This document shows positions 12,730 to 25,200 of a stretch of 64,000 nt of DNA, piece after piece. A program made the position numbers and the translations under genes. Each line of letters starts with the position of its first letter. Position 1 is the first letter of the stretch. Location of the stretch: assembly GCA_036850595.1 (NCBI GenBank), contig CM072159.1, positions 3,685,978-3,749,977 of the forward strand, in the 5' to 3' direction. Source of the DNA: Rhyacichthys aspro. Lineage: Eukaryota; Chordata; Actinopteri; Gobiiformes; Rhyacichthyidae. Under the pieces are notes generated by a model, which was not told the DNA's origin, did no database searches, and was given only the letters and a program-made list of their open reading frames with translations.

Positions 12730-12920
12730 CAATTGGTGGGCTCTCTGCCTGTTCGCTGGGTGTAGCCAGCAGCCAATAGCATTTTGGGCTGCTCATTGTT
12801 TTCACTGAGAACACCATTTTCATAGTTTACATAACAACACAGCGGGTGCTGGGACAAAATTAAAACACCTCCGTTTTCAAAAGTTTGCATTATTGTGAAG
12901 TGTGAACGCTGTGTGAGAAC
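12730..12920 (+). repeat. dispersed repeat family D, copy 1
   Basis: It contains gtgtagccagcagccaatag, shared exactly with a second copy near 26603. Both are followed by related blocks (ggtgc, acacctcc/acatacctcc, ttcaaaagttt, attgtgaagtg/ttgtggagtg, gcaacag). The family is unknown. Confidence 0.65.
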
Positions 12921-13036
12921 AAAGGGCCAACATGCAACAGAATCTAAATGAATTCTTTTTTCAAGGGAGTCCCGCCACCTTAAGGGACCTATTGTACTAC
13001 AGTATTGTTTTTAGGTGGTAAGGGAAATAACAGCAC

Positions 13037-13084
13037 CTGGATGAAACCTACACAGACAACGGGAAAACATGTAAACTCCAAAAA
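13037..13084 (+). repeat. fragment of a widespread fish repeat
   Basis: The blocks gaaacctacacagacaacgg and aaacatgtaaactcca match the most conserved part of the longer copy at 14643-14965. Only about 50 bp remain recognisable. Confidence 0.5.
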
Positions 13085-14642
13085 GTAAAGTGTGATCAAA
13101 CCTAGACCTTTTTTTTACTGTTTTTCAGTGCTGTGTCCATTAACAGTGAAATGCTATTGCAAATTTGACAGAAAGCCTTCCAAAATGACTTGTCCTTTCA
13201 CAGTAAGTAAACACACAATAGTCTTTCCTAGAATCATACAGAGGTCTAGACACAGTATTGATTTCTTATTGCCAGTGGATTTAGGCCCCATATGTGCTTA
13301 TTTAAAGTGCACAATTAACTGCCAATTAACCACATCCTTTAATCCTCATCAAAGCAGAGAGCTTCCCAAAGTTGCTGTCGTCCCGTCCCATCTCCTGTGC
13401 CTCGGGGCTCAGGCGTGAGAGCCCACAGTGTCCTTATCATCCTCCAACAGCAGAGTGAGCACAAAAGCCCCAGTCTGCCTAATCTCTGGTCAAACACAAG
13501 CTGCAGCATCATCCGCGCTCAGGGCAATAAACTGCTGCTGTATGTCAGCGCTGTTCAGGGGACAAGCATTAACACTATGTTAAACGGACCGCCGAGATTT
13601 GCCAAAGCCCGTCTCCTGGGAAACGGTTGCCAGGGTTACACTAACCAACAGGAAGAGCACTTCATTTCTGATTAGGTAATCTGTCCCTATTATATTTATG
13701 CTTGTCAGGGAAAGTAAAGTTTTCAGCGGACATGAATCACAAATGATTTTTTCCCCTACATTTCGCTTTTGTTTTTGAAGTTACAACATATTAGTGCAAA
13801 GAGAAGACAGATGTTACCTCTCGAGCGTTTCAAAGTGTGTCAATTAGCTGCACTGGATTTGACCTGAATTTATGCCGTCTCTAACAAGCCTTATTGTTAT
13901 CAAAATGCAATTCAACAATGCATTACACCATACGGTAAGCTGTTATTCACACTTTTTTTTGATTGATTTTATTGCATTGAATTTCTAAGGCCAGTATCTC
14001 TTTTCGTCTCTAATCTCCCCCTCCTCCCACACACTCACTTTTACCCCTCTTTTACACTGGCATCGGGCCAGTCTGACTGTCTGCCAGTTTCAGGCATCCC
14101 AGCATCAATTACCTGAAGCCAGCACTCCCATATTCCCATAATGGCTCTAAAATGCACACAATCTCAACACACAGGCCCCTCTTTGAACAATGCTCCGATC
14201 AAACCCGTAAATACATATTATTAAAGCCATATGCTGCCAGCCACACTTTTCACACACTTCAGAATGAGGACATGAAATAATTAGACAGATGAAGAACAGC
14301 CTACACAGACAGTCATTTCAATTATCTCTGGAGCTCTCTCTGTCTGGCTGCTGTCTCTTGAAGGTTATGGGCTCAGCTCACCACCACACCGTCCTCTGGG
14401 ACTGAAGGAAGAGGAGACACTTTGACATTTGATTCCCCTCCACGGATCTCAGGATGGATCTCATGTCTGTTCAGGAAAATTTGTTTCCTCCTGTGGCATT
14501 TGAAGCTGTAATGTTGCCTGTCATGTTACAGCGCTGGGTCGAGGTAGGCTGGTTTAATCATATTGTAAAGACAGAAGATCTGAGATTAATAAAGTGAAGC
14601 AAAGCAGCCCAATTTATCCACTATAATTCAAAAGACATGAGT
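13085..14642. other. intron 1 stretch, nothing recognised
   Basis: The part around 13290-13680 is less AT-rich and contains overlapping open frames on one strand, but the translations show no family motif and no clear exon boundaries. I make no gene call. A conserved non-coding element is possible and could be tested by alignment to another fish bcr intron. Confidence 0.4.
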
Positions 14643-14965
14643 TCATTCATTTATCTTCTTGTTTCCTGTTGTTTGGGTTCACACGGTGACTGGAGCCTAT
14701 CCCAGCAGCTTTGGGCTTGAGGCTGTGTACATCCTGGACAATGGGCAGTTGGTCACAAACAGACACAGACACTTAGACAAACTGTCACATTCATCCAGTT
14801 GGGGCAATTTAGATGAACCCATTCACCTACACATGCATTTGGAAGATGGAAGATGGGAGAAAAGGGGAATACCCACAGATAACCACACTAACACAGGGAG
14901 GACATGCAGACTCCACACAGGAAGGTCATGACCTGCTGTGAGGACCTCTGCCACTGTTCACCCAT
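14643..14965 (+). repeat. widespread fish interspersed repeat, longest copy
   Basis: The order of blocks is ttcattcatttatctt, a ctggagcctatcccagc block, a tacatcctggacaatggg block, gggcaatttagat, and ggaggacatgcagactccac. I recognise this order as that of a repeat found many times in fish genomes, though I cannot name its class with certainty. A short open frame across it is not a gene. Related fragments occur at 13037-13084 and 19575-19965. Confidence 0.75.
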
Positions 14966-17900
14966 GTTAGAGACATAAATACAATACAAAATGCATTCTT
15001 ACAATATCACTAATAAAATAATACATCCTCTAAATTAAACTTTTTTTCTGGCAGTGAGCAACAGTTAAATGATGATTTATACCCACTGTAAGGCTGGCTG
15101 TGTGTGCCATCACTCAGAAATACAGAGTGAAATAGTCTTATTGTGTATTTGTGTTTACAAAAAGCAGCTTCTCTCAGTCACCTAAATACGTTTGAGTCTA
15201 TCCTAATGATTTTGAGATTATGTATTGTATGTTGTTAATGCATTTTTCTATAACGGTATTACTTTTATTTCTTTTTAAAAGGCAAGGTAACCAAAAGCAA
15301 GCCAGTCAGGACGGATCTCAGTAAATGATCATTCTCACCTTAGCATGTTAAACTACAATGTCCCATGTCTACAAAAAATAAATAAATAAATAAAATACAC
15401 ATATGATTTTAGCCATTATAGTTGCTTGGATAGTAACATAAATCAACAACAATAATCAAGAGTACTGGCAACATCAATTGTTTGAGTCAATATTAACAGT
15501 AGATATAATTATTTTAGATTCTTGTTTTGAGCAAGCTTCCATTATTTTCTGTCACTCTTGTGTTATTAGCATTCAAAAAGACAACTAAGGACATGATTAT
15601 TGTATGGCCCTGAGCATTTTTAAAACCCAAGCTGGTGGCTATATAAAATCTAATCTCAACCAGATCCTTGCATGACTGCATTGGTCAAAACTGACTTTTC
15701 AATAATATTATAGACAGTGTATTTTGAAAAAACACCTGAAGCACCTCCTTTGCTTTCTTTGACATATATCTTATGTGTCTAAGCCTTGAAAAAAACCATT
15801 ACTTGTACAATGTATGCTGCTCTGAACACTTCCTGATGCAAAAAATGTTTAGTCAGCTATCATGAAGAATGGCGGTTGTCTTATGGATTCCACAGGATCA
15901 TCTTATAAGGCCTGATAACTGTGAGAGGTTGGGCTAACATTGTGATACTCCTGCTATTCTGGCCGATGACTGATATCATAAACAGTTTGAACGGAGCCAA
16001 ACCCCTCACTCCCACACTTAAATCCTCCCAGGTATTTACCGCATGCATTTAGCCTGGACCCTGTCTCCTTGGCAACAGCAGAAAGACACAGGAAGCTGTA
16101 GGTAGATCTGTGTATACATGAACTCCTTATGGAAAAGCAGGCAGGGTAGCAACATGTCCTTCACAGTCACAAGGACACGACTCGATATAGCCCAATGTCA
16201 CACTGAGCGCTAACACCTACACAAACTCATGGAAAACATTTAAAATAGGGCAACATGGTGATAGGAAAGTTACATTCAAAAATAAAATTTTAAAAAGCTG
16301 TGGGAAATGTAAGTAAATGCAGCCTTATGAGGCAAGTACACATATTCAGACTGGATGGAATATGAGAGTGTCTTATGTAACAAATACATGAAAAAAGCAG
16401 TCTTGGTAAATATACTGTATAGTCAACATTAGCACCATTGTGTTTCACATTGACAGCAAAGGCCCTCAACAGAGTATACTAATATTAAAACGGTAAATAA
16501 ATACTACACTGACCAAAATATACAGTGCAATAAACCTGAGTTTTAGTTTTGAGACTGTAGCTCTGAAAATGACTACATGGAAGTGCTTGGAGAAGTGTGT
16601 TCCTACAGAATGACTGCAATACTTTCCTACTACTATCTGTCTGATGATAAATGTGAACATACAGCCAAACATAAAAGTGACAGAGGCAGGGCTTGTCAGA
16701 GAGTTTGTGTGGGAAAACGGCGAGATGAGACGAGATAGAAGCCTCTTAGAAGCTTTACTTAGAGACAGAGACAGCGAAGGAGGCTGCAGCGTGAATTAGA
16801 CTCTTTCTTCTGCGAAGCCCCGGGGGAGGAATGATATATTCTATTTGGGTTAAAAGAATGCATTTAGAAAGGAAACACTCCAACGGGGCCCAGAGAGCAT
16901 GCAAGACGTGGATTGGAGGATTAATGCCTTTGCTGTGTTTCTCTGCTGGATGGTAACTGAGATACTCAAGAGACAGGCTTTTACTACATCAAGGCTCAAA
17001 GCTGTCACTGAAAACTACAAACATGGACAGAAGGGCAAGCGGGTGCCAATCAAAATTGTGAAGTTCTCTCACTAACATTGCTGAACTGCTCGTTTGTAGT
17101 TGTCGAGCATCCAAACTGTAAGAGTTTTGAAACTAATTGAGTCCACAATGTTTGTAAAACGTCTACACTTTGTTCCTCAAACACCGTATTTGTGTGGATA
17201 TATAGATGATATGTATGTGAGAGAATGTACGCCCAGAGAAGTCACTGATGGCTACATAGGCACACTAAACCTAAAAGCCACTATGGCCATTTGCTGTATA
17301 CTTTCATCAAACATAGGATTTTGGCTGCAACCTGAAGAACATGTGAAGAATTAATTATACTGTGGGTGCATTAAAATACCCCTTGGCTGTTGGAGGTTTA
17401 ATGTAATATACACAAGTCTTTTGACGGTAGTGCTGCAGCATCACAGCACACATCACAAAGGGGTCAGGAAGACTGTTTGAAAGAGCAGAGATAAAAGAGA
17501 GATTACATGGCTGGCACTGTCACGGCGGTAAACCTCAATTAAAGCCTACTGGGGTTTCCCAAATGCTGACAAATGAATCATCCTTGAGCAAAATCAAAAA
17601 GGCTTTGAATGTTACAAGATGTTAGCCTGTTTAAGAACAGTGATTGTGCAAATTAAAAGCACATGTTTATGATTATTATTCTTATAGGACTTTTAAACAG
17701 ACAACAAGATACTCTGACCTAGTTCTCGTCCCTCCATTTCCTTTCAATGGCCAATCAATAGAATAACCAATATTTCGGATTACATTTGTCATTAATTGTT
17801 TAATTTGCAGACACATCCTCTTTCCTTTGTCACTGAATCAGTTTCTGTCATATTCTCAAGTCTGTCATTTTGAATGAAAATCCTAGAGTAATGCCAGTCT

Positions 17901-19574
17901 TTAAGATACATACACACATACAAGGTCTTATCTCCTTTGTAAAAAACTGAGTTGGTTGTCTTAAATCAAAAGACAGTCAATCCTGTCATTATCTTGTGAC
18001 CATGAATGAAGAACTAAAACCCAAGCTCACAGATACATGTCAGGCACATGTTCTGTCGCTCTTTTAGCTCAGGAAATGTCTTGTACTATAAGATAGCTGA
18101 CAGAAACAGGATTTAGAAAAAGTAGTGCCTCACAAAGAGACTATGATGGAGGCAGCAGGTTCTCGTTCAGACAAAGGCGTGTTCCCCACAGACTGTGGTC
18201 GTTTATGAGCCCTGTGGAAAGGACCTCCTTTGGTGTGTGCTTGGTGTGCACTGGTGTATGTGTGTGGTTAAAGTAACTGGGAGCGCAGAGCAGGTGGGGG
18301 GTGGGGCAGCCTCTGGTGCACCGCGGCACTGCACCGTTCCTCCAGCAGCAGACAGATGTGCAAAGAGCCGCAGTGCCACACACTTATTACATATGAAGGA
18401 CGAGGCAATGGAGCTTCACACAAGTATGACCTCATATCGAGCAGAGTGAACCACAAGGACACATGAATGCCATCTATCAACACCGAGGCGTAGCCAACTG
18501 TGGAGGCACACATGGCAGATGTGCATGTTTGGTACTAATCCCATAACCAGTACGACTTCCTCATTACAACACAGATGTAGAGAAATATAAAGACATAGCG
18601 AGTACAAAGAGGGAGCATGTTGAAAACAAATTAGTCATTTGTGTCATTCCTTTGAGGCATGTTAATTCATCAGGGCAGCCTCTGCACTGACAAGACAGGA
18701 CAAAAAGTCAACCTCAGAACATTTACTGCTTTTCTGAAAGCAGTCAGGATTTTAAATGCAGTTTTATTTTGGCTGAATTAATTAATAGCAGCAAACTTGG
18801 CATACATGCAATATGGAAATGCACCATGTTCTTATGGCAATATATAGAGATGTGTGCTCCACTCTTGGATATAACACAATTCTCAACAATATGACAAGAA
18901 TTTAAATTTAACTAAATTTAATATCAACCTTTCCTACTGCTCTATGGTTGGTAATACTGAAGTGCAGAGGTATGGTGTAGAACTTACTGTGCATGAATAA
19001 TCTCATTCCTGTGAACATTAACACATGGGTTATATTTATTCTTGGCCTCATCAAAATGTTCATGATATAAGCCAGCCACTCTGGAGGTGTTCTGACTCCT
19101 CTCATCCTTTTCCAACACAACGGCCAATGTGAGAAGTTACAGCTTGCACTGGTTTTACTTTGTTACAAAACTTTGTATATTACATACTCTCCAATAACTG
19201 GAAATTCTGGTTTATCACTCTCGTTTTCCTTTAATTTACACACTTCTTGAACATCAATCAATCACAAATAAAACCAGATATACTTGTTTGCTCTGTCTTC
19301 TGTTTGCAGGCGAATCCTCATCTAATAATGACTGATAATGATGATGCTGAGGACGAGAGAGCCATTATGCAAAGGCATCACAGCACTGGACCAGCTGATT
19401 AGAAGAACTAAATGGTGATTAAAGGGAAGTGGATTTACCTCCATTTCAAATTGTTCTAAACAGAGCTGGAGCTAACACACTGCGAAGAACTGATGACTTT
19501 ACATGTTGTAAAATGTAAAATAGCCAGTTGTGCTTAGTCTAATCTAATATGCAGTTGTAATCTTGCAATGCATT
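14966..19574. other. intron 1 stretch, nothing recognised
   Basis: There is an (AAAT)n-like run at about 15375-15395 and otherwise ordinary AT-rich intron. Nothing in either strand's short open frames suggests a protein family. Confidence 0.45.
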
Positions 19575-19965
19575 AATTGTTTATTCATTTTTGTTTTATT
19601 ATACCCACAGGGGCAGGAGTTTTCCAAGATACCTCGAATCTGTGGTAGAGTACACTCTGGACAATGGCTGGACAGTCGCAGTGCACCATGAAATGTTGAA
19701 ATTGTTGCATATCTTGAAATCAAAGCAGGATTTTATTTTGAAAAGTATATCTAAAATCAAACGAACTCAACTCTACAACCATTTCCTGTTACACCCCGGA
19801 CTCTAACACAGAAAAACAATCACTTCCAATTAGACAGATTAACAAATTCACCTACACATGCATGACTCTGGCCAGCAGGAGGAAGCCAGAGTACCTGGAG
19901 AGAACTTACACAGATCAAACCCACAATGTTGTTGTTGTGAGGCAGGATTATAACCTCCAAGACAC
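19575..19965 (+). repeat. widespread fish interspersed repeat, degraded copy
   Basis: It contains tacactctggacaatggctgg, acaaattcacctacacatgc, and a gaggaagccagagtacctgg/gagagaac/acacagatcaaaccc series that correspond in order to the copy at 14643-14965. An interruption of about 100 bp separates the first and second blocks, so another insertion or heavy decay is likely. Confidence 0.6.
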
Positions 19966-21398
19966 TGACACAAATCACCTTTTGTGTTATACATAACAGA
20001 TGAGGGTAATACTTATCCAGAAAGATGTTCATGCAAGAGTAAATTAGGTCTTCTTAGAGTACCTCGACAGCAAAAAAATAAATAACATACATTTTTTTAA
20101 AAAGGGTCCCATGTGGCACAGGGTGGCTCCCAAAAGGCAATGACAAACAAGACAAAAACCAAACACAATGCGCTATGAATTGCTCACATTAAGGCTCTCT
20201 ATAACACACTCAAAAAAACTTGCAATGTTACTATAATAATTTTGTATGTATTTTTTGGGTGAGGGGCAGTAGAAGCAATGGAATGGAGCAAAAATGATTA
20301 AAGTGGACATGGGCAGCAATGTTCAGAAATTAGTATGTGCGCAACCAAGTGAGTCACCCAAATGTTATTTTTAACAAAAGGGTTTTTATTATTTGGCTCA
20401 CTGACAGAAAATAGTTTTATACTTTAATTTCTTTTGCCATCTGGGCATTCTCTAAAATGTGATAGTCATCATATGCTCTTAGCCAAACAGGAAACCAGAG
20501 GAATGTCTAGAAACCTGACATCAAAACCACACTGAGCTATCACAATTAATGAAAAATTGACTGGAAATAAAACTGTGACCTCTGGAACAAAACTCAAATT
20601 AAAGTGTGCCTCTCCCAAAGGTTCACTCACATTGCAGCGATTCCCCTGTGGGTGTTATGCGCTCCACTAATCTGCCCGCCGGAGCGTCTGCATGATGGAG
20701 AGTCCTAAAACGGACAACATGACACAGGCCATTCGTATCTGTCTGTACACTTTTTATGGAGTCATCCGGCTGTTTACTGTACGGCGGCTGTTTGTCTAAT
20801 GTGTGTATAATGCGGGTGTATACGTTTGTTTCTCTGCTTCTGCGGATTACTCAGCTGTACTCAGTTCTTTTCTGTTCCACTGAGCACATCGCATCCACAC
20901 GCTGCCCAAACAATGTCAGCCGGCGCTCACAGATGAGACTCACTGGGGGAGAGCATCCAGCAAAGAGTGTCTCTAGACAATTTAGCAAAGGCACACTGAA
21001 TACTTTGCTTTATGTTTTATTTATGTGGCAAACAAACGAGTGCAAATTGAACCACTTTACATGAAAAAACTGCAGTGTTTGTGCAGAAAGTAGCCATTAG
21101 AAAACATCATCTTAACTTTGCCCTTTTGAAAGAACTCAAGCATTCATCTGGACATGGGAGAAGCTGGTTGTTAACCTGTGACAGAGCGGAGAGTGTAAAC
21201 CCTCACCAGACAGACACAATGAGTCACAAGACGTACAGTGTCTGAGTTAATATTACTCCCACGCAGAAATAAATACACATTATGAGTCCAGCTACAAAAA
21301 CAGATAAAGCACTGGTTTAGGTGTGGAAATACCACATGCTATTTGAAGTTCATGATTTTAATCTATCACTCCCTTGTGTCTGTGTAAAATCAAATCAT
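19966..21398. other. intron 1 stretch, nothing recognised
   Basis: I see no exon or element termini. The segment around 20630-20760 is relatively CpG-rich for this intron but carries no identifiable signal. Confidence 0.4.
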
Positions 21399-22266
21399 TT
21401 TAAAAGGAACCACGATTATTAGCACTTGGCCTTAATATGTTGTTATTGTCCTATTCTACTACTTATTCATTGTTAGTGGCCTGAAAACTCCTAACTACTT
21501 AAAAATTTTATATGTTTACAACCTTTTTTGACCTATGGAAGCGATTATTTGACCTACCCAATGCATTCTGGGACGATGCCGTAATCGCGTTGCACCCGAG
21601 ACGAACTTTAAGAAAAAGTTGCTGTGTTTGGGGCTACGTTTCTCTTAGTTACTCTTGAAAAGTGGAAACAATGCTGCACTGCTAGGCTTTTGGTTGCCAT
21701 TTACAGCCAAAAAGTAACAAAAAAGCGACATAAGTCTTCAGTTCTTTCCAAGTGATAAAAAGAGGAGAGTTGAATGTGTGAAAGCCTGTGGACAAACACA
21801 ACTTCGGAAGGATCCGTGTTCTCGACACTTCTCTCCTGATGCTTTTGAGTCATTTTGTGGACCACAACTGGTAAAGGAGCTAACATGTGTTGGCGGTTAC
21901 AAACATGGGCAGAAATCAAATTCGATGCAAACAATTATTTCGCATAAGGCACCTAAACGCCTCAGGCTGACTGAAAAAATGTGAGAGAGAGTAGATGCTA
22001 AACGCTCTTCTGCTGGAAAGAGACTTATTTGTGTGATTTTTTTATGTTTAGTCTGTGTAACACAATACTCTAATCTATATTAGAATACGTTTGATCCTGA
22101 TGCGTACTGTGAACAGTGGCTGACAGAAAGGGGAGCTCGACGGAAATTTATTTTTCAACATTTTTAAAAACAAACAGTGTGCAGTATTTTTAAGATCATG
22201 ATTTTACAGCTAAAGCAAATGCTTATTACACAAGGTCAATTATTCCTCCAAGTCAGGTTCCCTTTA
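21399..22266 (+). mobile_element. probable P-like DNA transposon remnant carrying a THAP domain
   Basis: The left boundary ttaaaaggaacc and the right boundary ggttccctttaa are inverted copies with one mismatch in 12. Inside lies a broken coding segment for a THAP zinc-finger domain. THAP domains form the N-terminal DNA-binding part of P-element transposases and of vertebrate THAP proteins. At about 0.87 kb the element is far too short for a full transposase, so it would be an internally deleted copy. Eight-base target duplications, expected for P elements, were not clearly seen. Confidence 0.55.
21671..21984 (+). pseudogene. decayed THAP-domain coding segment
   Basis: From 21671 one frame reads HC-stop-AFGCHLQPKSNKKAT, resembling the start of a THAP domain (spaced cysteines, then basic residues). 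After a frame change the neighbouring frame reads FPSDKKRRVECVKACG and then CSRHFSPDAFESF, which fits the THAP core: a phenylalanine-proline pair, a basic helix, then C-x2-H followed by F-S-x-D-x-F. The frame continues to a stop at 21982-21984 and ends with a basic PKRLRL stretch. In-frame stops at 21683 and 21731 and the frame change mean this copy cannot encode an intact domain. It could derive from a transposase or from a processed copy of a THAP gene; the flanking inverted repeats favour the transposon. Confidence 0.65.
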
Positions 22267-25200
22267 AGGGATAGTTTTGACAACATGTCATGTATCAGAC
22301 CTGTGTATACTAATAATATTACTTATTGGACAAAATGAGCCCTTATTTCATACAGATATACTGGTGCCTGCAAAAAAAAAATATATATATATAAAAACAC
22401 TTCATATCTTCATCTATGTTGCCAGAAAAGATAAGAAGTAGAACCTGAGAAATCACATGTAATCTTTGAGTTACCCACACCAAAGACTCCAACTCCTTTT
22501 CCTCAGGCTTCTGCAAATTCTTTAGTCTCTGAGATTGCACAAATTAGCTTTTCCAAAATTGATGTCAAAAACCTAATTCGCATTAATGCAATTTCAAAAT
22601 CTCACCTTAAATTTCCTTTACTTTGAAGAAATTGTAACATACGGCCCATCACACAACAAGCACAAGACATTCTAATAGGTCCTATCTCCAAGAAACGTCC
22701 TGTTTGAGTCATAGCATGATAGAGCTCATGACCCCATCCAGAAATACTAAGTGATCTAACAGGCAGCCAGGACAGTGTCTTTTGTTGATGACTACAATAA
22801 CTTTAACAAAGCACACATCTTTAGCACAGTATGAAACATGTGCATAAAATACTGCTTTTAATATAACAAACTGTTTGTGAGCTAATTTGGAGATGAGAAT
22901 GTGATTAATAACCCTGGTGTAAAACTGTCTCTGTCTTCTAAGAGACAAAGCAGAGCCTTTATTAAAAACTGTCAAACCAGAGCAGGTGATGTTTAGTGGG
23001 AATGTTTTAGCAAAAAAAAAACCCTTATTCAATATGTCAAATGGTCACTATAACGGCCCATCAGCCAACAATAGCAGCCTTCACTTGGTGTAAATAGAGA
23101 CCTGTCTGAGTGACAATGAGCAGAAACTGATAGTGCTCTGCTACTGCTGGGATATCTCTGGGTCAAAGAGGTCAGGGCCCCTTTTACAAAATGCACCAAA
23201 CATGTGTACACCGGTCTGAAGGTTTGACCTGGAGTGTGGAGGAAACCAGATAGATTACATCATGGAAACATTTAAATCCAATGAGAGACGTGAGGGACAT
23301 GTGTAAGGACATGTCATATTTATCTTTGTGGTTTGGTGAGTAATGCCCCTGTCTCCCTCTGCACTACAAAGAACAGTAACTCATTGGGCTACATTCATTT
23401 TTATCAAAAGATATATTTTGCCTCCTAAACTAAATTATTTGTTTTATTTTATTGCAAAGATTTTAAAGGGATCCCACATCTTCACATAATATTTACAACG
23501 TGTAATATATGTATTTAAACTCTGGAAGGGTAATAAGGAGGTTAAAAACTATGTCCAGATGCCTTTGTCTTAATAATTTTATCTAATTTATATTATTATT
23601 TTAAGTATGTTGTAATGTTTATATTGAGCCAATCCCAGAGTATGATAAAAAGATGTAAAAGTGGATTAGTTGTTATGTTTTTGTCATATTGTAGTAATAA
23701 AAACTTTTTCTCTGAGAAAATGAGTCCAGAGTGGAGTGGACTGGGTTTAATCCCTTGTTTGGACCATCTGCTCAATGTCCTCAGTCATCTCCCATAGTTA
23801 GCCTCATTTACTGTCCCACTATAGCTATTATCAATGTGTTTTATATACAGTACATTGATGATTTAAACTTTAAGGGTAAAGATTTAAATGATGATTATTT
23901 AAACACTAACGAAAAATAAACACACACATTCACCCAAGCAACTGAAAACTGTGCAATACCCGCTGGCATGCTTATTAAATTATGAAAACTCCTTCCTTGT
24001 AATTACCAGTGCGCAGTAAAATTCAACAGTCGCTCACAAATTGGCACAGAGCTGCAAGTGTGCAGAGCTAAACATGTGAATGATCTCACAGTCTATTAAG
24101 CCACAGTGTCTGAGGAAGCGTTTAGCAGTAAATGGCAAGCCCTTGGCAGTGAGCTTGGGGCAGTAGTGGCTCAAGCACTAGTCAAGGACAGACAGACAGA
24201 CAGAGAGGATGGCCATTATCCACTGAGAAGAGAGACAAAGGACAGAAGGCCTTTGTCACACTCCAGTGAAAACAAATAATAGCGCCCAAAAAAAGTGGGA
24301 CAAGACCCTGGAGTGACCTACTTTTGGCCAGCAGTGAACCAATGATACTCCACTGGCAGAGTAGAGACATCCGAAATGTGTAAGTGAATGAGTCCAAGGC
24401 AGTGTGGGAAAGCAAACGCAAATCTAAGAAAAGATAGGACAGAATCATTGGTTTTCTACCATTTTGTGTGTCTAACCAAAGATATTACCCATGGGGAAAG
24501 GACGGAGGGAAAAATGATTAACAGGTGGAGTACTGTGTGTGTGGGTCTTCTCAGGTGATGCAGGTTCTAATTGAAGTCATCAATAACAACGCACACGGGT
24601 CTCACAGGGAGATGACAAGCTGTCAACAGGCCACAAATTCTTCATTATCACATTTACACACACACAGAACAACACACAGACACTAGGGCATTAAGTGTGG
24701 TAAAATGTGCAACGCTATCATTTCTTTGACACTGTTAGATTATTTGGACTAGCGCTCTCAAGCTTAACTGGGCTCATGTGAGAGTCAATGTCAAATCAAG
24801 TCTACTCTGGTTTTTATATGAACTTTATATGAATTTTTGGCTTTAGTGTTAAGGGTCATAAGTCAGTCAAGACTTAAAGTGACACCAAATATAGAAAAGT
24901 TAAAACATGTTTTTGAATAAGCAAAAGCATTATGAAATCTTACAGGAAATGGACCAAGTATAACATCACAGACCCTTAATAATGCAATATCAGTTATAAC
25001 AATAGCTTAAACGTAACAGTGTGCAACAGTGGCTTCAACATCCAAGGGGCTCGTGCTTGTGGTTTGCGACTCACCAAATGCCATGTCTTCAATATGAATC
25101 CAGACTACTTCTGTTTAGTGGCTTTAGGCTTCCTACAACCATTTTTTCCTTACTCATCCACATGCATTTATTTAAAACCTCTCCTGTCCCTATTTCCTCT

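Noticed and set aside
13092..13675. Two overlapping plus-strand frames (108 and 92 codons) as exons
   Set aside because: The translations show no family resemblance and no splice-site pair defines an exon. I left the region as unexplained intron.
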